A stretch of DNA of 37,969 bases, from NCBI GenBank assembly GCA_905479575.1, contig CAJQNB010000073.1, positions 1-37,969 on the forward strand, in the 5' to 3' direction. This document shows positions 14,954 through 24,410 of this stretch, piece by piece (the stretch's first letter is position 1; each line of letters begins with the position of its first letter). This DNA comes from an uncultured Pseudophaeobacter sp. (lineage in GTDB: Bacteria > Pseudomonadota > Alphaproteobacteria > Rhodobacterales > Rhodobacteraceae). Below the pieces are notes generated by a model. It had not been told where the DNA came from, did no database searches, and saw only the letters and a program-made list of their open reading frames with translations. The position numbers and the translations under genes are program-made.

Positions 14954-16414
14954 ATGGTTTCTCGCGTTATCCCCGTCGACCCCTTTGATCTGGTTCTCTT
15001 TGGTGCCACTGGCGATCTGGCGCGCAGAAAAATCCTGCCGAGCCTGTTTCACCGTTTTCAGATCGCGCAGTTCAGCCCCCAAAGCCGCATCATCGGCACG
15101 TCGCGCAGCAAGCTGGACAAGTCCGGGTTTCAGGCCTTCGTGGCCGAGGCCATTCGGGAGTTTGGCCAGGAGGGGGAGACCGGAGAAGAGGATATCGCCG
15201 CCTTTGTTCAATTGCTGGACTATGTGCCAGTGGATGCAAAAGACGACACCGGCTGGCTGGCGCTGAAAAGCCATCTGCGCGCCGATGTGATCCGGGTGTT
15301 TTACCTCTCCGTGGGACCCAGCCTGTTTCCTGAAATCGCCAGCCGCCTTAGCTCTTGCAACATTGCCACACCAGAGAGCCGGATTGTTCTGGAAAAGCCC
15401 TTTGGCCATGATCTGGGGTCGGCACAGGCGCTGAACGGGGCGTTGCGGGATCATTTTGACGAAAGCCAGATTTACCGGATTGACCACTATCTGGGCAAAG
15501 AAACGGTGCAGAACCTGATGGCGCTGCGCTTTGCCAACTCCCTGTTTGAGCCGTTGTGGAATTCCACCCATATCGACCATGTGCAGATCACCGTTGCCGA
15601 AAGCATCGGCGTAGCGGGGCGGGGGGAATATTATGACCGTTCTGGGGCCATGCGGGATATGGTGCAGAACCATTTGATGCAGCTGCTCTGCCTGACCGCA
15701 ATGGAGCCGCCCTCGCGGTTCACCTCTAATGCGGTGCGCGATGAAAAGGTCAAGGTGATCGAAGCGCTGGAAACGGTGGCGCAGGGCGATCTGGCACGGG
15801 GACAATATCGTGCCACCCCCGGCAGCGCTGTTGCCGACAGCTATCTGGATCACGCCGGCGATCCCAACAGCCGCACCGAGAGCTTTATCGCGATGAAGGT
15901 GCAGGTGGCCAACTGGCGTTGGGCCGGGACGCCCTTTTATCTGCGGACGGGCAAATGCCTGCGGGCCCGTGAAAGCGAAATTGCAGTGTATTTCCGTGAT
16001 CCGCCCCATAACATTTTTGAAGGCGCCGACGGGGTGCATGGCAATGTCCTGGTGATCCGCCTGCAACCGGATGAGGGCATCACCCTGCGCACCACGATCA
16101 AGGACCCGGGCCCAGGCGGCATGCGGCTTACGGGGGCCAATCTGGATATGACCTTTGCCGACTCCCTGCCCGAAGCGGGGCGCCCCCAGGATGCCTATGA
16201 GCGGCTGATCATGGATGTCATTCGCGGCAACCAGACCTTGTTCATGCGCGGGGATGAGGTCGAGGCCGCCTGGGCCTGGGCCGATCCAATCATTGACGGC
16301 TGGAGCCAGTCCGGCGCCGCTCCCCAGGCCTATGATCGTGGCGGCTCGGGACCTGAGGATTCCCTGTTGCTGATGCACCGCGATAATCGCCGTTGGCGCA
16401 CTATTGGCGCCTGA
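14954..16414 (+). CDS. zwf: Glucose-6-phosphate 1-dehydrogenase
   Basis: The product has 486 residues and oxidises glucose 6-phosphate to 6-phosphogluconolactone with NAD(P)+. The N terminus has the dinucleotide-binding FGATGDLARRKILPSL, followed by VLEKPFGHDLGSAQALN and the active-site segment RIDHYLGKETVQNLMALRF with the catalytic His and substrate-binding Lys. The C-terminal part (KVQVANWRWAGTPFYLRTGK) is typical as well. It follows pgi and precedes edd. The gene for 6-phosphogluconolactonase, often next to zwf in proteobacteria, is absent from this cluster, so the lactone is either opened by an enzyme coded elsewhere or spontaneously. The ribosome-binding site is weak, which may mean coupling to pgi translation. 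Confidence 0.97.
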   Translation: MVSRVIPVDPFDLVLFGATGDLARRKILPSLFHRFQIAQFSPQSRIIGTSRSKLDKSGFQAFVAEAIREFGQEGETGEEDIAAFVQLLDYVPVDAKDDTGWLALKSHLRADVIRVFYLSVGPSLFPEIASRLSSCNIATPESRIVLEKPFGHDLGSAQALNGALRDHFDESQIYRIDHYLGKETVQNLMALRFANSLFEPLWNSTHIDHVQITVAESIGVAGRGEYYDRSGAMRDMVQNHLMQLLCLTAMEPPSRFTSNAVRDEKVKVIEALETVAQGDLARGQYRATPGSAVADSYLDHAGDPNSRTESFIAMKVQVANWRWAGTPFYLRTGKCLRARESEIAVYFRDPPHNIFEGADGVHGNVLVIRLQPDEGITLRTTIKDPGPGGMRLTGANLDMTFADSLPEAGRPQDAYERLIMDVIRGNQTLFMRGDEVEAAWAWADPIIDGWSQSGAAPQAYDRGGSGPEDSLLLMHRDNRRWRTIGA

Positions 16415-16483
16415 TGCGTTTCACCACCGCCCCTTTGCCGACCCCATCGCTAGCACCTGCCAGACACCCGAAAGGCCTCTTAC

Positions 16484-18322
16484 ATGCGACTTAATAAAAC
16501 TCTCGCCGAGGTAACCCACCGGATCATCGCCCGCAGCGCCGCCAGCCGCAGCGCCTATCTCGAGCGCATGCAGGCCGCTGCAGGCAAAGGACCGGCGCGG
16601 GCGCATCTCAGCTGTTCGGGGCAGGCCCATGCCTATGCCGCCACCGGAGCGGATCAAGCGACACTTGCCGAGGCCAGCAGCGGCCATCTGGGCATTGTCA
16701 CCGCGTATAATGATATGCTGTCAGCGCATCAGCCTTTTGAAACCTACCCGGCGCTGATCCGCGAGGCCCTGCGTCAGGCCGGGGGCACGGCGCAGGTGGC
16801 GGGCGGAGTGCCTGCGATGTGTGATGGTGTCACCCAGGGCGAGGCGGGTATGGAGCTGAGCCTGTTTTCCCGCGATACCATCGCCATGGCCACCGGCATC
16901 GCGCTGAGCCACAATGTCTTTGATGCTGCGGTCTATCTGGGGGTCTGTGACAAGATCGTGCCGGGGCTGGTGATCGGGGCACAGGCCTTTGGTCATATTC
17001 CGGCGGTTTTCCTGCCTGCGGGTCCCATGACCAGCGGATTGGCAAATGACGAAAAGGCGCAGATCCGACAAAAGTTTGCCGCCGGAGAAATCGACCGGGC
17101 CGAATTGCTGAAAGCCGAGATGGCGGCCTATCATGGCCCCGGCACATGTACGTTTTACGGGACCGCCAATTCCAATCAGATGTTGATGGAATTCATGGGG
17201 CTGCACCTGCCCGGCTCCAGCTTTGTCAATCCCGGCACCGCCCTGCGCGAGGCGCTGACGGTAGCGGGGTCACAACGGGCGCTGGCGCTCTCGGCGCTTG
17301 GCAATGACTATACGCCGATCTGCCAGGTGCTGGATGAAAAGACCTATGCCAATGGCATCGTCGGGCTGATGGCCACGGGCGGCTCCACCAATCTATTGAT
17401 CCACCTCATCGCCATGGCGCGCGCCGGCGGGATCATTCTGGACTGGCAGGATTTTGCGGACCTGTCGGAGGTGGTGCCGCTGCTGGCGCGGGTCTATCCC
17501 AACGGCCTTGCAGATGTGAACCACTTCCACGCCGCTGGCGGTTTGGGCTTTATGATCGGTGAGCTGCTGGAGGCGGGCTTCCTGCATGGGGATACCAAAA
17601 CTGTGGCGGGCGAGGGGCTTGCGAGCTACACCCAAGAGCCGTTGCTCTCGGAGGAGGGGCTGACATTCCGTCCTGGCCCCAAGGAGACCTTGAACGCCGC
17701 AATTGTGCGCCCGGCAGCGGAGCCATTTCAGGCAACGGGTGGGTTGAAACGTCTGACGGGCTCACTGGGGACTGCGGTGATTAAGGTCTCGGCGGTGGAT
17801 GAAAAACATCATGTGATCGAGGCGCCGGCGCGGGTGTTCCACGACCAGGAGGACGCCAAGGCGGCCTTTAAGGCAGGGGAATTCAACGGCGACGTTATTG
17901 TGGTGGTGCGTTTTCAGGGCCCCAAAGCCAATGGCATGCCCGAGCTGCACAGCCTGACCCCGATGTTGGCGATCCTGCAGGGGTGGGGTCACAAGGTGGC
18001 GTTGGTCACCGATGGGCGCATGTCTGGGGCTTCGGGCAAGGTGCCCGCTGCCATTCATGTGGTTCCCGAGGCTCTGGATGGTGGACCAATTGCCAAGGTT
18101 CGCGATGGCGATATGATCCGGCTGGATGCCACCAGTGGCGCGCTGGAGATCCTGACAGAGGGGGTGCTGGACCGCGCCTGCGCCAGCGCCGATCTCAGCG
18201 CCTATCAGCACGGCACGGGGCGCGAAATGTTTGGTATGTTCCGCCGCACTGTGACCTCAGCGGATACAGGTGCCACGGTGTTTGATCTGCCCACCGAGGC
18301 GACGCCGACCTCAAAGAACTGA
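16484..18322 (+). CDS. edd: 6-phosphogluconate dehydratase
   Basis: The product has 612 residues of the IlvD/Edd family, near the usual Edd length (about 600). It converts 6-phosphogluconate to 2-keto-3-deoxy-6-phosphogluconate using an iron-sulfur cluster. Visible segments are [69 protein letters not shown] and, near the C terminus, [20 protein letters not shown]. These distinguish it from dihydroxyacid dehydratase (IlvD), which is shorter. It ends the pgi-zwf-edd cluster and is followed by a strong hairpin. The aldolase gene eda, often next to edd, is not in the window. Confidence 0.96.
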   Translation: MRLNKTLAEVTHRIIARSAASRSAYLERMQAAAGKGPARAHLSCSGQAHAYAATGADQATLAEASSGHLGIVTAYNDMLSAHQPFETYPALIREALRQAGGTAQVAGGVPAMCDGVTQGEAGMELSLFSRDTIAMATGIALSHNVFDAAVYLGVCDKIVPGLVIGAQAFGHIPAVFLPAGPMTSGLANDEKAQIRQKFAAGEIDRAELLKAEMAAYHGPGTCTFYGTANSNQMLMEFMGLHLPGSSFVNPGTALREALTVAGSQRALALSALGNDYTPICQVLDEKTYANGIVGLMATGGSTNLLIHLIAMARAGGIILDWQDFADLSEVVPLLARVYPNGLADVNHFHAAGGLGFMIGELLEAGFLHGDTKTVAGEGLASYTQEPLLSEEGLTFRPGPKETLNAAIVRPAAEPFQATGGLKRLTGSLGTAVIKVSAVDEKHHVIEAPARVFHDQEDAKAAFKAGEFNGDVIVVVRFQGPKANGMPELHSLTPMLAILQGWGHKVALVTDGRMSGASGKVPAAIHVVPEALDGGPIAKVRDGDMIRLDATSGALEILTEGVLDRACASADLSAYQHGTGREMFGMFRRTVTSADTGATVFDLPTEATPTSKN

Positions 18323-18371
18323 CACAGAGCAGGCAGACCGCCCCTTTGAGCACTTTCCCAATTTATTTTCT

Positions 18372-18400
18372 ATGCCCCGCGACTGCCCTGCGCGGGGCAT
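18372..18400 (+). terminator. Hairpin terminator after edd
   Basis: A perfect 10-bp stem (ATGCCCCGCG with CGCGGGGCAT) with a nine-base loop begins 50 bp after the edd stop. The downstream run is only mildly T-rich. Its location and strength fit termination of the pgi-zwf-edd transcript. Confidence 0.6.
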
Positions 18401-18493
18401 ATGGTTGTGCCTGATCTGCTGGGCTTGACTCTTGGCGGGCTTTGAGTGTTTTTGAACCAATGTAGAATTGGTTCAGCTGGCTGTTGCAGGCTG

Positions 18494-18542
18494 AAACGTG
18501 ACGGGCCTAAACATGACGGGCCGAAACATGACGGGCCGAAAC
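18494..18542 (+). repeat. 15-bp tandem repeat, three copies plus a partial one
   Basis: The unit AAACRTGACGGGCCK starts at 18494, 18509 and 18524, and a partial copy follows at 18539. Copies two and three are identical. The array lies 20 to 68 bp before the gamma-glutamyltransferase-like gene, where a promoter or regulator site would be expected. It may be a variable-number array. Confidence 0.8.
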
Positions 18543-18561
18543 AGGTCGCAAGGGGGCGCAG

Positions 18562-20352
18562 ATGCAGGGGTTTACCACACGGCCAGAAATTCGCGGCTCC
18601 TTTGGTGTTGCAACCTCAACCCATTGGATCGCCTCGGCTGTGGGCTTTGGCATTCTGGAGCGTGGCGGCAATGCCTTTGATGCGGCGGTGGCCGCCGGGT
18701 TGGTGTTGCAGGTGGTCGAGCCGCATTTGAACGGCCCTGCCGGGGATCTGCCGGCCATTTTCCATTCCGCCCAATCCGGCAAGACGACAGTGCTTGCCGC
18801 CCAAGGCCCGGCGCCGGCCGGGGCGACGATAGATCACTACAGGGCACAGGGGCTGGAGCTCATCCCCGGCTCAGGACTGCTGGCCACGGTCATTCCCGGC
18901 GCCTTTGATGGCTGGATGCTGATGCTGCGCGACCATGGAACCCTGTCTCTTGCTCAGGTGATGGAGCCTGCAATCTCCTATGCGCGCGACGGCCACCCGG
19001 TTTTGCCTCGGGTCGCCCATACCATCGCAGGCCTGGCGGACTATTTTGCGGCTGAGTGGCCCAGTTCCGCTGCGACCTGGTGTCCCGGTGGCGTGGCACC
19101 TGCACCAAATGAAAATTTCAAGAATCCCGATCTGGCCCGGACATATCAACGTCTGGTGGATCTGGGTGAGGCCAGCGGCGGGGACCGCGTGGCGCAGATT
19201 GATGCGGCCCGCAGCGCCTGGGCAGAAGGTTTTGTTGCCGAGGCAATCGCGCAATATCTAAAAACCGCAAAGGTGCATGACGTCTCGGAGCAAAAGAACA
19301 GCGCCGTGTTGACAGCGGCAGATCTGGCGCAGTGGCGGGCGCAGTATGAAGAGACCCTCAGTTATGAATATCACGGCTGGACGGTACATAAGACCCAGGC
19401 CTGGTCGCAGGGGCCGGTGTTGTTGCAAAGCCTGGCGATCCTGAACCATTTTGACCTGGCAGCGATGGATCCTTTCGGCGCAGAGTTCACCCATACGGTG
19501 ATTGAGGCGATGAAGCTCGCCTATGCGGACCGCGAGGCCTATTATGGCGACCCGGATCACAGCGCGGTGCCGATGGATGTGCTGTTGTCGGATGAGTATA
19601 ACGCCGCGCGCGCAGCGCTGATCACTGATCAGGCCTCGCTGCAGCAGCGCCCCGGGCGGTTGCCAGGGTTTGAACGTCAGGCGGATGCCTATATCGCCCG
19701 GGCGGCGCGGGACTTTGGCGTCGCTGAGGCTGCACCACAAGAGCCGACCATGGCGCATCTCACGGAGAAACGTGGCGATACGGTACATTTGGATGTGATT
19801 GACCGTTGGGGCAATATGGTCTCTGCAACGCCTTCGGGAGGATGGCTGCAATCCAGCCCTGTGGTGCCCGGTCTGGGCTTTGCGCTGAACAGCCGCGCCC
19901 AGATGTTCTGGCTGGAGCAGGGGCTGCCCACCTCCTTGGCGCCGGGGCGGCGCCCGCGCACCACCCTGACGCCAAGCCTGGCAGAAAAGGACGGCACGCG
20001 GCTGGTCTTTGGCACACCGGGAGGGGATCAGCAGGATCAATGGCAATTGATCTGGTTCCTGCGCTTTGTGCACCACGGGCTGGATCTGCAGGCGGGTATG
20101 GACGCGCCGCTGTTTCATTCGATGCATTTTCAAGGCAGCTTTTATCCGCGCGCCGCCCTGCCTGGCGAAATGATGATTGAAGCGGCTTTTGGCGAGGCCG
20201 TAATCGCTGACCTGCGCCAACGGGGCCATATGGTCACGGTGGCCGAGGATTGGACCGTTGGACGACTGACCGCAGCCCTGCGCCATGCGGATGGCAGCCT
20301 GCAGGCTGCGGCCACGCCACGCCTGATGCAGGCCTATGCGGTTGGGCGCTAA
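18562..20352 (+). CDS. Gamma-glutamyltransferase family protein
   Basis: The product has 596 residues of the Ntn-hydrolase gamma-glutamyltranspeptidase family. The N terminus has GFGILERGGNAFDAAVAAGL, and the expected autocleavage/nucleophile Thr lies in EKRGDTVHLDVIDRWGNMVS, followed by the SATPSGGWL region and TPGGDQQDQWQ. No signal peptide is seen, unlike the periplasmic Ggt of E. coli, so this is probably one of the cytoplasmic relatives whose substrates are mostly unknown and which include acylases. It precedes a TauE/SafE exporter and a FadR-type regulator on the same strand, which suggests release or turnover of a sulfur-containing gamma-glutamyl or amide compound. The ribosome-binding site GGGGGC lies just before the ATG. 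Confidence 0.85.
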   Translation: MQGFTTRPEIRGSFGVATSTHWIASAVGFGILERGGNAFDAAVAAGLVLQVVEPHLNGPAGDLPAIFHSAQSGKTTVLAAQGPAPAGATIDHYRAQGLELIPGSGLLATVIPGAFDGWMLMLRDHGTLSLAQVMEPAISYARDGHPVLPRVAHTIAGLADYFAAEWPSSAATWCPGGVAPAPNENFKNPDLARTYQRLVDLGEASGGDRVAQIDAARSAWAEGFVAEAIAQYLKTAKVHDVSEQKNSAVLTAADLAQWRAQYEETLSYEYHGWTVHKTQAWSQGPVLLQSLAILNHFDLAAMDPFGAEFTHTVIEAMKLAYADREAYYGDPDHSAVPMDVLLSDEYNAARAALITDQASLQQRPGRLPGFERQADAYIARAARDFGVAEAAPQEPTMAHLTEKRGDTVHLDVIDRWGNMVSATPSGGWLQSSPVVPGLGFALNSRAQMFWLEQGLPTSLAPGRRPRTTLTPSLAEKDGTRLVFGTPGGDQQDQWQLIWFLRFVHHGLDLQAGMDAPLFHSMHFQGSFYPRAALPGEMMIEAAFGEAVIADLRQRGHMVTVAEDWTVGRLTAALRHADGSLQAAATPRLMQAYAVGR

Positions 20353-20410
20353 GTTGCGCGTGGCAAACTGTCTGGCGAGCAGAACACATACAGGAACGGG
20401 AACCTAAGAC

Positions 20411-21235
20411 ATGTTTGAGATCGAAACCCTTTTGACTTTGGCGGCTGTTGCCGCTGGATCGGGCGTCGTGGGCGGGATACTGGCCGGGCTATTGGGCGTC
20501 GGAGGCGGCATTGTCATTGTGCCGGCGCTTTATCTGGCTTTGTCCCTTACCGGGATGGACAGTGCGCTCACCATGCAGGTGGCCGTTGGTACTTCGCTGG
20601 CGACCATTGTGTTTACCTCGCTGTCGTCGGGCTATGGTCACTATCGCAAAGGCGCCATTGATATGGGCTTGCTCAAGCTTTGGGCGCCGTCAATCCTGAT
20701 CGGGGTGCTGATTGGTGGTGTTCTGGGGGGGCTGGTGTCCGGCAAGGTGCTGATTGCGGTCTTTGCCGTGGTGGCGGCCATCGTCGCCTTAGACATGATC
20801 CTGCGCACAGGCGCTGACAGTGCAACTCCGCGCAGCTTTGCCAAACCTGTTTGGGCCGCTTTGGGCGTGGTGGCCGGGGCGATTTCGGCCATGATGGGGA
20901 TTGGCGGCGGTACCGTCTGTGTGCCGCTGTTGAATTTCCTCGGCTATGACATTCGCAAAGCGGTTGGCACCTCAGCGGCCATTGGGTTTGTGATCGGTGT
21001 GCCCGGCGCACTGATTTACATGGCGACCGGTTTTGGCGCCGAGGGGCTGCCGCCGTTTTCTTTTGGTTATGTGAATCTTTTCCTGGCAGCGGTGATCATT
21101 CCTTTGAGCACCAGCTTTGCGCGGGTGGGGGTTAAACTGGCCCATAGCATTCCGCGCAGAGCCCTGCGACTGGCCTTTGGCGTATTCTTGATGCTGACCT
21201 CTGCGCGTATGTTCAGCGACCTGGCAGGTCTGTAG
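20411..21235 (+). CDS. TSUP family (TauE/SafE) anion transporter
   Basis: The product has 274 residues and about eight membrane helices. It shows the two family repeats with the glycine-rich signature (GILAGLLGVGGGIVIVPAL near residue 24 and ISAMMGIGGGTVCVPLLNFL in the second half). Family members export sulfite, sulfoacetate or other organic or sulfur anions across the inner membrane. It lies 58 bp after the gamma-glutamyltransferase-like gene and 6 bp before a GntR/FadR-type regulator, so all three probably form one operon. The substrate cannot be told from the sequence; a sulfur anion released by the upstream enzyme is one possibility. Confidence 0.88.
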   Translation: MFEIETLLTLAAVAAGSGVVGGILAGLLGVGGGIVIVPALYLALSLTGMDSALTMQVAVGTSLATIVFTSLSSGYGHYRKGAIDMGLLKLWAPSILIGVLIGGVLGGLVSGKVLIAVFAVVAAIVALDMILRTGADSATPRSFAKPVWAALGVVAGAISAMMGIGGGTVCVPLLNFLGYDIRKAVGTSAAIGFVIGVPGALIYMATGFGAEGLPPFSFGYVNLFLAAVIIPLSTSFARVGVKLAHSIPRRALRLAFGVFLMLTSARMFSDLAGL

Positions 21236-21241
21236 CCAGCA

Positions 21242-21955
21242 ATGACCGATCACCCTCCACGCAGCCCAGCAGGCACATCCGATACCCGGCAGCCGCAACA
21301 GCATCTGGCGCAGCAGTTGCGACAGGGAATTGCCTCCGGCACCATGCTGCGCGGGGACCGCCTGTTGCCTGAACGAGAGATGGCGCAGCATCTGGGCGTC
21401 AGTCGGGCCCGTTTGCGGCAGGCGCTGGATCTGCTTGAGGCCGAAGGCGCCCTGTTTCGCCGACGGGGGCAGGGAACCTTTGTGCAACCGCCCCCCGCAA
21501 CTGACGCCGCGCGGCTCAAGAGCCTCGCGCAACGGGTGAGCCCGCAAGAGGTGATGGAGGTGCGGTTGCAGATCGAGCCTGCCCTGGCAGGTCTTGCAGC
21601 CCTGCGTGCCGATGACCAAGCGCGCGAGCTTTTTGCACAGGCGGCGCAGGCGACGCTCGATGCGCCGGATCAACACAGCTACGACGCTGCGGATGACGTC
21701 TTTCACTATAAAATCGCAGAGATGGCGCAGAACCCGCTATTTCTGACCGTCTATGAGGCAATCCGTACGGTGCGGGCGCAGTCCAGTTGGGCCACCACAC
21801 GGGCCGCTCATTATTCGCCTGAGGTGATGGCCGTTCTGGGGCAGCAGCACCAGACTCTGGCAGCGGCCATCCTAAAGGGCGACAGCCCGGCGGCAACGCA
21901 GATCATGCAGGACCACCTGCACTGCGTGGCGGAGACGCTGTTGCAATCCCACTAG
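21242..21955 (+). CDS. GntR-family regulator, FadR subfamily
   Basis: The product has 237 residues. Residues about 20-80 form the winged helix (LLPEREMAQHLGVSRARLRQ, then ALDLLEAEGALFRRRGQGTF). The C-terminal all-helical FCD ligand domain includes VMEVRLQIEPALAGLAALRA, DDVFHYKIAEMAQNPLF and a final H-containing helix, fitting metal-assisted binding of a small carboxylate. It starts 6 bp after the transporter stop and is probably the local regulator of the ggt-like/TauE operon. Its operator may lie upstream of 18562, near the 15-bp tandem repeats, but no matching palindrome was found. Confidence 0.88.
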   Translation: MTDHPPRSPAGTSDTRQPQQHLAQQLRQGIASGTMLRGDRLLPEREMAQHLGVSRARLRQALDLLEAEGALFRRRGQGTFVQPPPATDAARLKSLAQRVSPQEVMEVRLQIEPALAGLAALRADDQARELFAQAAQATLDAPDQHSYDAADDVFHYKIAEMAQNPLFLTVYEAIRTVRAQSSWATTRAAHYSPEVMAVLGQQHQTLAAAILKGDSPAATQIMQDHLHCVAETLLQSH

Positions 21956-22146
21956 GGTCGTGACCTTAGAGGAACACCCGGTATTGGCTTAATAACTTCA
22001 TGCCCTGTTTTGTTATTTGCGGAAATTTTCTGGTAAGTAATATCTCAGGTTGCAGGTTCTTGTTCCGGAGGTTGTTTTGGCGCTGTTTTTGAATTTTTAA
22101 TAAACGAACTTTAATAATTAGGTGTACAACCTTGTGGAGTTTTTAA

Positions 22147-24024
22147 ATGTTCAGGAATGTCTCAATAAACTTAAGATTGCTGGTTTCTGGCATTACAGCG
22201 GTGTCATCTATCGTATTTCTGGCCAGTCTGTCGGTCTATAGCCTTTGGCAGAGTGAATTGGAATTGGAAAGGCAAATCGCCACTGTCGAGGCGGTGCGGC
22301 AGGAGTTAAACGCAAATCTGAAACGCGAAGCGATAGAAGGGCTGGTTGTTTACGGCCTGCTTCAGGGTGCAGATCTCTCCAATGATGATAAAACAGCGCT
22401 GTCGGCGCAGCTGACGGAAGAGGCAGAGAGCCTTCTGACCAGTCTCAAAGAGCTTCAGGTGACAGAAACCCAGCCCGAAACCGCCGCCGCGATCGAAACA
22501 GTTTTGCCTATGGCAGAGCAGAACCTCGCCTCTAGCCAGGCTCTTCAGGCTTTGGGGTTTCGCGATAGTGCCGCTGCTCTGGCAGCGCTGCCGTCCTATT
22601 TGCAAGAATTCCACGCCTTGGAGGAAGCGCTTCACTCGATTGGTGAAAGCATTGAAGCGCGTGCCGCGGAAACAGCGGTGGCGGCGCAGGCCCATGATAT
22701 GAATATGCTTTATACGTTATTGGGTGTTTCTGGCCTGGCCATTTTGGTGATGCTATATAATGCGCGCAGAACGACCCTGACCATTACCAGACCAATCGAA
22801 CGCTTGCGCATGGCGCTCAAAGAGGTTGCGAAGGGGGATTTTGAGGTCAGGATCTCTGACCGAATGCGCCCGGACGATTTTGGTGAAATTGCCCATGATA
22901 TCGATGTGATTACTGCCCTTGTTGTAAAAACTCTCGCCGAACAAGAGGCGGGCCGAGCCGAAGGGGAGCGTGTTATCACCCGTCTTGGGAACGGGTTGAA
23001 AAATATGTCGAAAGGGGACTTTAGTGACCGCATTGATGAAACTTTTGACGATGAATACGACCCATTGCGCATTGATTACAATGAAACGGTCGATAACCTG
23101 AATGAATTGATTTCCAAGGTGGTATTGGCCAGCAAGGGTATTCAGGGACGATCCAGTGAAATTCAGGTCGCATCCGAGGATCTGTCGACGCGTACTGCCA
23201 GCCAGGCCGCAACGCTGGAGCAGACTGCAGCAGCGCTGGAGCAGATGGCCATGAGCGTCAACACTGCGGCGCAAAACACCAAAGAAGTCGAGCAGGCGGT
23301 GGTGACAGCGCGCAGCGACGTGGAACACAGCGGGCGGGTCGTTGAGGGGGCAATTGCCGCCATGAACGAGATTGAAGCGTCTTCTAGCCGGATTTCGCAG
23401 ATCATTGGGGTGATTGATGACATCGCCTTCCAGACCAACCTTCTTGCGCTTAATGCCGGGGTTGAAGCGGCGCGCGCTGGCGAAGTGGGGCGAGGATTTG
23501 CTGTTGTGGCCTCCGAAGTGCGTGAGCTTGCACAGCGGTCGTCTGAAGCGGCAAAGGAGATCAAAATCCTTATCGCGACCAGCTCCGATCATGTTCAGGA
23601 TGGGGTGCAGCAGGTTGACGGTGCAGGCAAGGCACTGGAAGCGGTTGTCCAGCAGGTCGCCCAGATTTCAGAGCTGATATCGGGTATTTCTGCGGTCTCT
23701 GCCAATCAGGCTACGGGGATCAACGAGGTCAATATCGGCATGTCTCAGCTGGATGAGGTGACCCAGAAAAATGCGACCATGGTTGATGAGTCCAGCTCTG
23801 CTATCCAGTCTTTGAATGGCGAAACACGCGGACTGAATCAGCTGGTTGATCAGTTTGTCTTGCGCGAGGAGCAGGATCAGATCGATGACGCAACCTCTTG
23901 GCAGGACAGTGCGCCTGAGCCTTGGCAGGACAGTGCGTCTGAGGTGGATTTTGCCGAAGCCACTGAAGATTTCGACGTGGATGATATGGACTATGAGGAA
24001 GAACAGATGCCTCGGTCTGCATAG
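22147..24024 (+). CDS. Methyl-accepting chemotaxis protein
   Basis: The product has 625 residues. TM1 is about 10-34, a periplasmic helical sensor about 35-187, TM2 about 188-206, then a HAMP domain and a second HAMP-like segment ([20 protein letters not shown]). The long coiled-coil signalling domain carries the conserved tip [20 protein letters not shown] followed by [20 protein letters not shown]. This tip binds CheA/CheW. The sensor resembles small four-helix-bundle ligand domains, ligand unknown. The acidic C-terminal tail carries a short duplication ([16 protein letters not shown]) and lacks a recognisable CheR/CheB docking pentapeptide. The AT-rich 190-bp stretch before it probably holds its own promoter. 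No other chemotaxis gene is nearby. Confidence 0.95.
   Translation: MFRNVSINLRLLVSGITAVSSIVFLASLSVYSLWQSELELERQIATVEAVRQELNANLKREAIEGLVVYGLLQGADLSNDDKTALSAQLTEEAESLLTSLKELQVTETQPETAAAIETVLPMAEQNLASSQALQALGFRDSAAALAALPSYLQEFHALEEALHSIGESIEARAAETAVAAQAHDMNMLYTLLGVSGLAILVMLYNARRTTLTITRPIERLRMALKEVAKGDFEVRISDRMRPDDFGEIAHDIDVITALVVKTLAEQEAGRAEGERVITRLGNGLKNMSKGDFSDRIDETFDDEYDPLRIDYNETVDNLNELISKVVLASKGIQGRSSEIQVASEDLSTRTASQAATLEQTAAALEQMAMSVNTAAQNTKEVEQAVVTARSDVEHSGRVVEGAIAAMNEIEASSSRISQIIGVIDDIAFQTNLLALNAGVEAARAGEVGRGFAVVASEVRELAQRSSEAAKEIKILIATSSDHVQDGVQQVDGAGKALEAVVQQVAQISELISGISAVSANQATGINEVNIGMSQLDEVTQKNATMVDESSSAIQSLNGETRGLNQLVDQFVLREEQDQIDDATSWQDSAPEPWQDSASEVDFAEATEDFDVDDMDYEEEQMPRSA
23897..23937 (+). 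repeat. 24-bp-period duplication in the chemotaxis receptor tail
   Basis: CTTGGCAGGACAGTGCG occurs at 23897-23913 and again at 23921-23937, giving two in-frame copies of an eight-residue step in the acidic C-terminal tail. The near-perfect DNA identity suggests a recent duplication. Confidence 0.85.
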
Positions 24025-24103
24025 GCCATCATCGGCCTGAGCCATCAACCTGACTGAGCCATCGACGAAGATCGCAGCTAGGATGATCTGTCAGACAATG
24101 GCC

Positions 24104-24162
24104 GGATGCGCCCATTTTGAACAGCCGTAAACTTGTGGCTGGATCTCAAACCGGGCGCATCC
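24104..24162. terminator. Long imperfect hairpin between convergent genes
   Basis: GGATGCGCCC (24104-24113) pairs with GGGCGCATCC (24153-24162). Inside, TTTGA pairs with TCAAA and CAGCC with GGCTG, giving a nested stem around GTAAACTTGT. It lies between the rightward chemotaxis gene and the leftward DUF1127 gene, so a bidirectional terminator is likely. A mobile palindromic repeat or small RNA is also possible. A second weak stem (AGGCC/GGCCT, 24023-24038) sits at the receptor stop codon. Confidence 0.5.
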
Positions 24163-24182
24163 GCGAAATCGTACAACCAGAC

Positions 24183-24410
24183 CTAAAGGTAGTAGCTGTC
24201 GGAAAAGACATGATGTGCCAACCGGTCACGCTTGAGGCCACGTTTTGCAAGCTCTTCGTCGCTCATCGCCATCAGTTTGGTTAGGGTTTTGTAGCGCGTA
24301 TCGTTTTCGGCCATTGCGACCAAACCTCTGCCAAGGGCTGTGAAGGGCTTCGCAAGAAGATTCAAAAGTCCAAAGGCGGTTGGGGCGGTATAATGTGCGG
24401 TATGTGCCAT
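24183..24410 (-). CDS. DUF1127 domain small protein
   Basis: The product has 75 residues with the DUF1127/YjiS-type C-terminal segment (KTLTKLMAMSDEELAKRGLK followed by RDRLAHHVF). DUF1127 proteins are abundant in alphaproteobacteria. Some are involved in RNA turnover, small-RNA response and phosphate or carbon metabolism, so no specific function can be given. The start is supported by AGGAG about ten bases upstream on the minus strand. It is a single gene, convergent with the chemotaxis receptor and divergent from the DUF4178 operon. Confidence 0.85.
   Translation of the reverse strand: MAHTAHYTAPTAFGLLNLLAKPFTALGRGLVAMAENDTRYKTLTKLMAMSDEELAKRGLKRDRLAHHVFSDSYYL

Noticed and set aside
14684..16378. 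Long open frame of 564 codons on the minus strand
   Set aside because: It lies antisense to pgi and zwf, both clear full-length genes. Its product is a low-complexity His/Gly/Gln-rich shadow typical of high-GC antisense frames.
18494..18542. CRISPR array
   Set aside because: The 15-bp units are directly adjacent with no spacers, and no cas gene is present.
19258..20286. Open frame of 342 codons on the minus strand
   Set aside because: Antisense to the gamma-glutamyltransferase-like gene; no ribosome-binding site and no domain.
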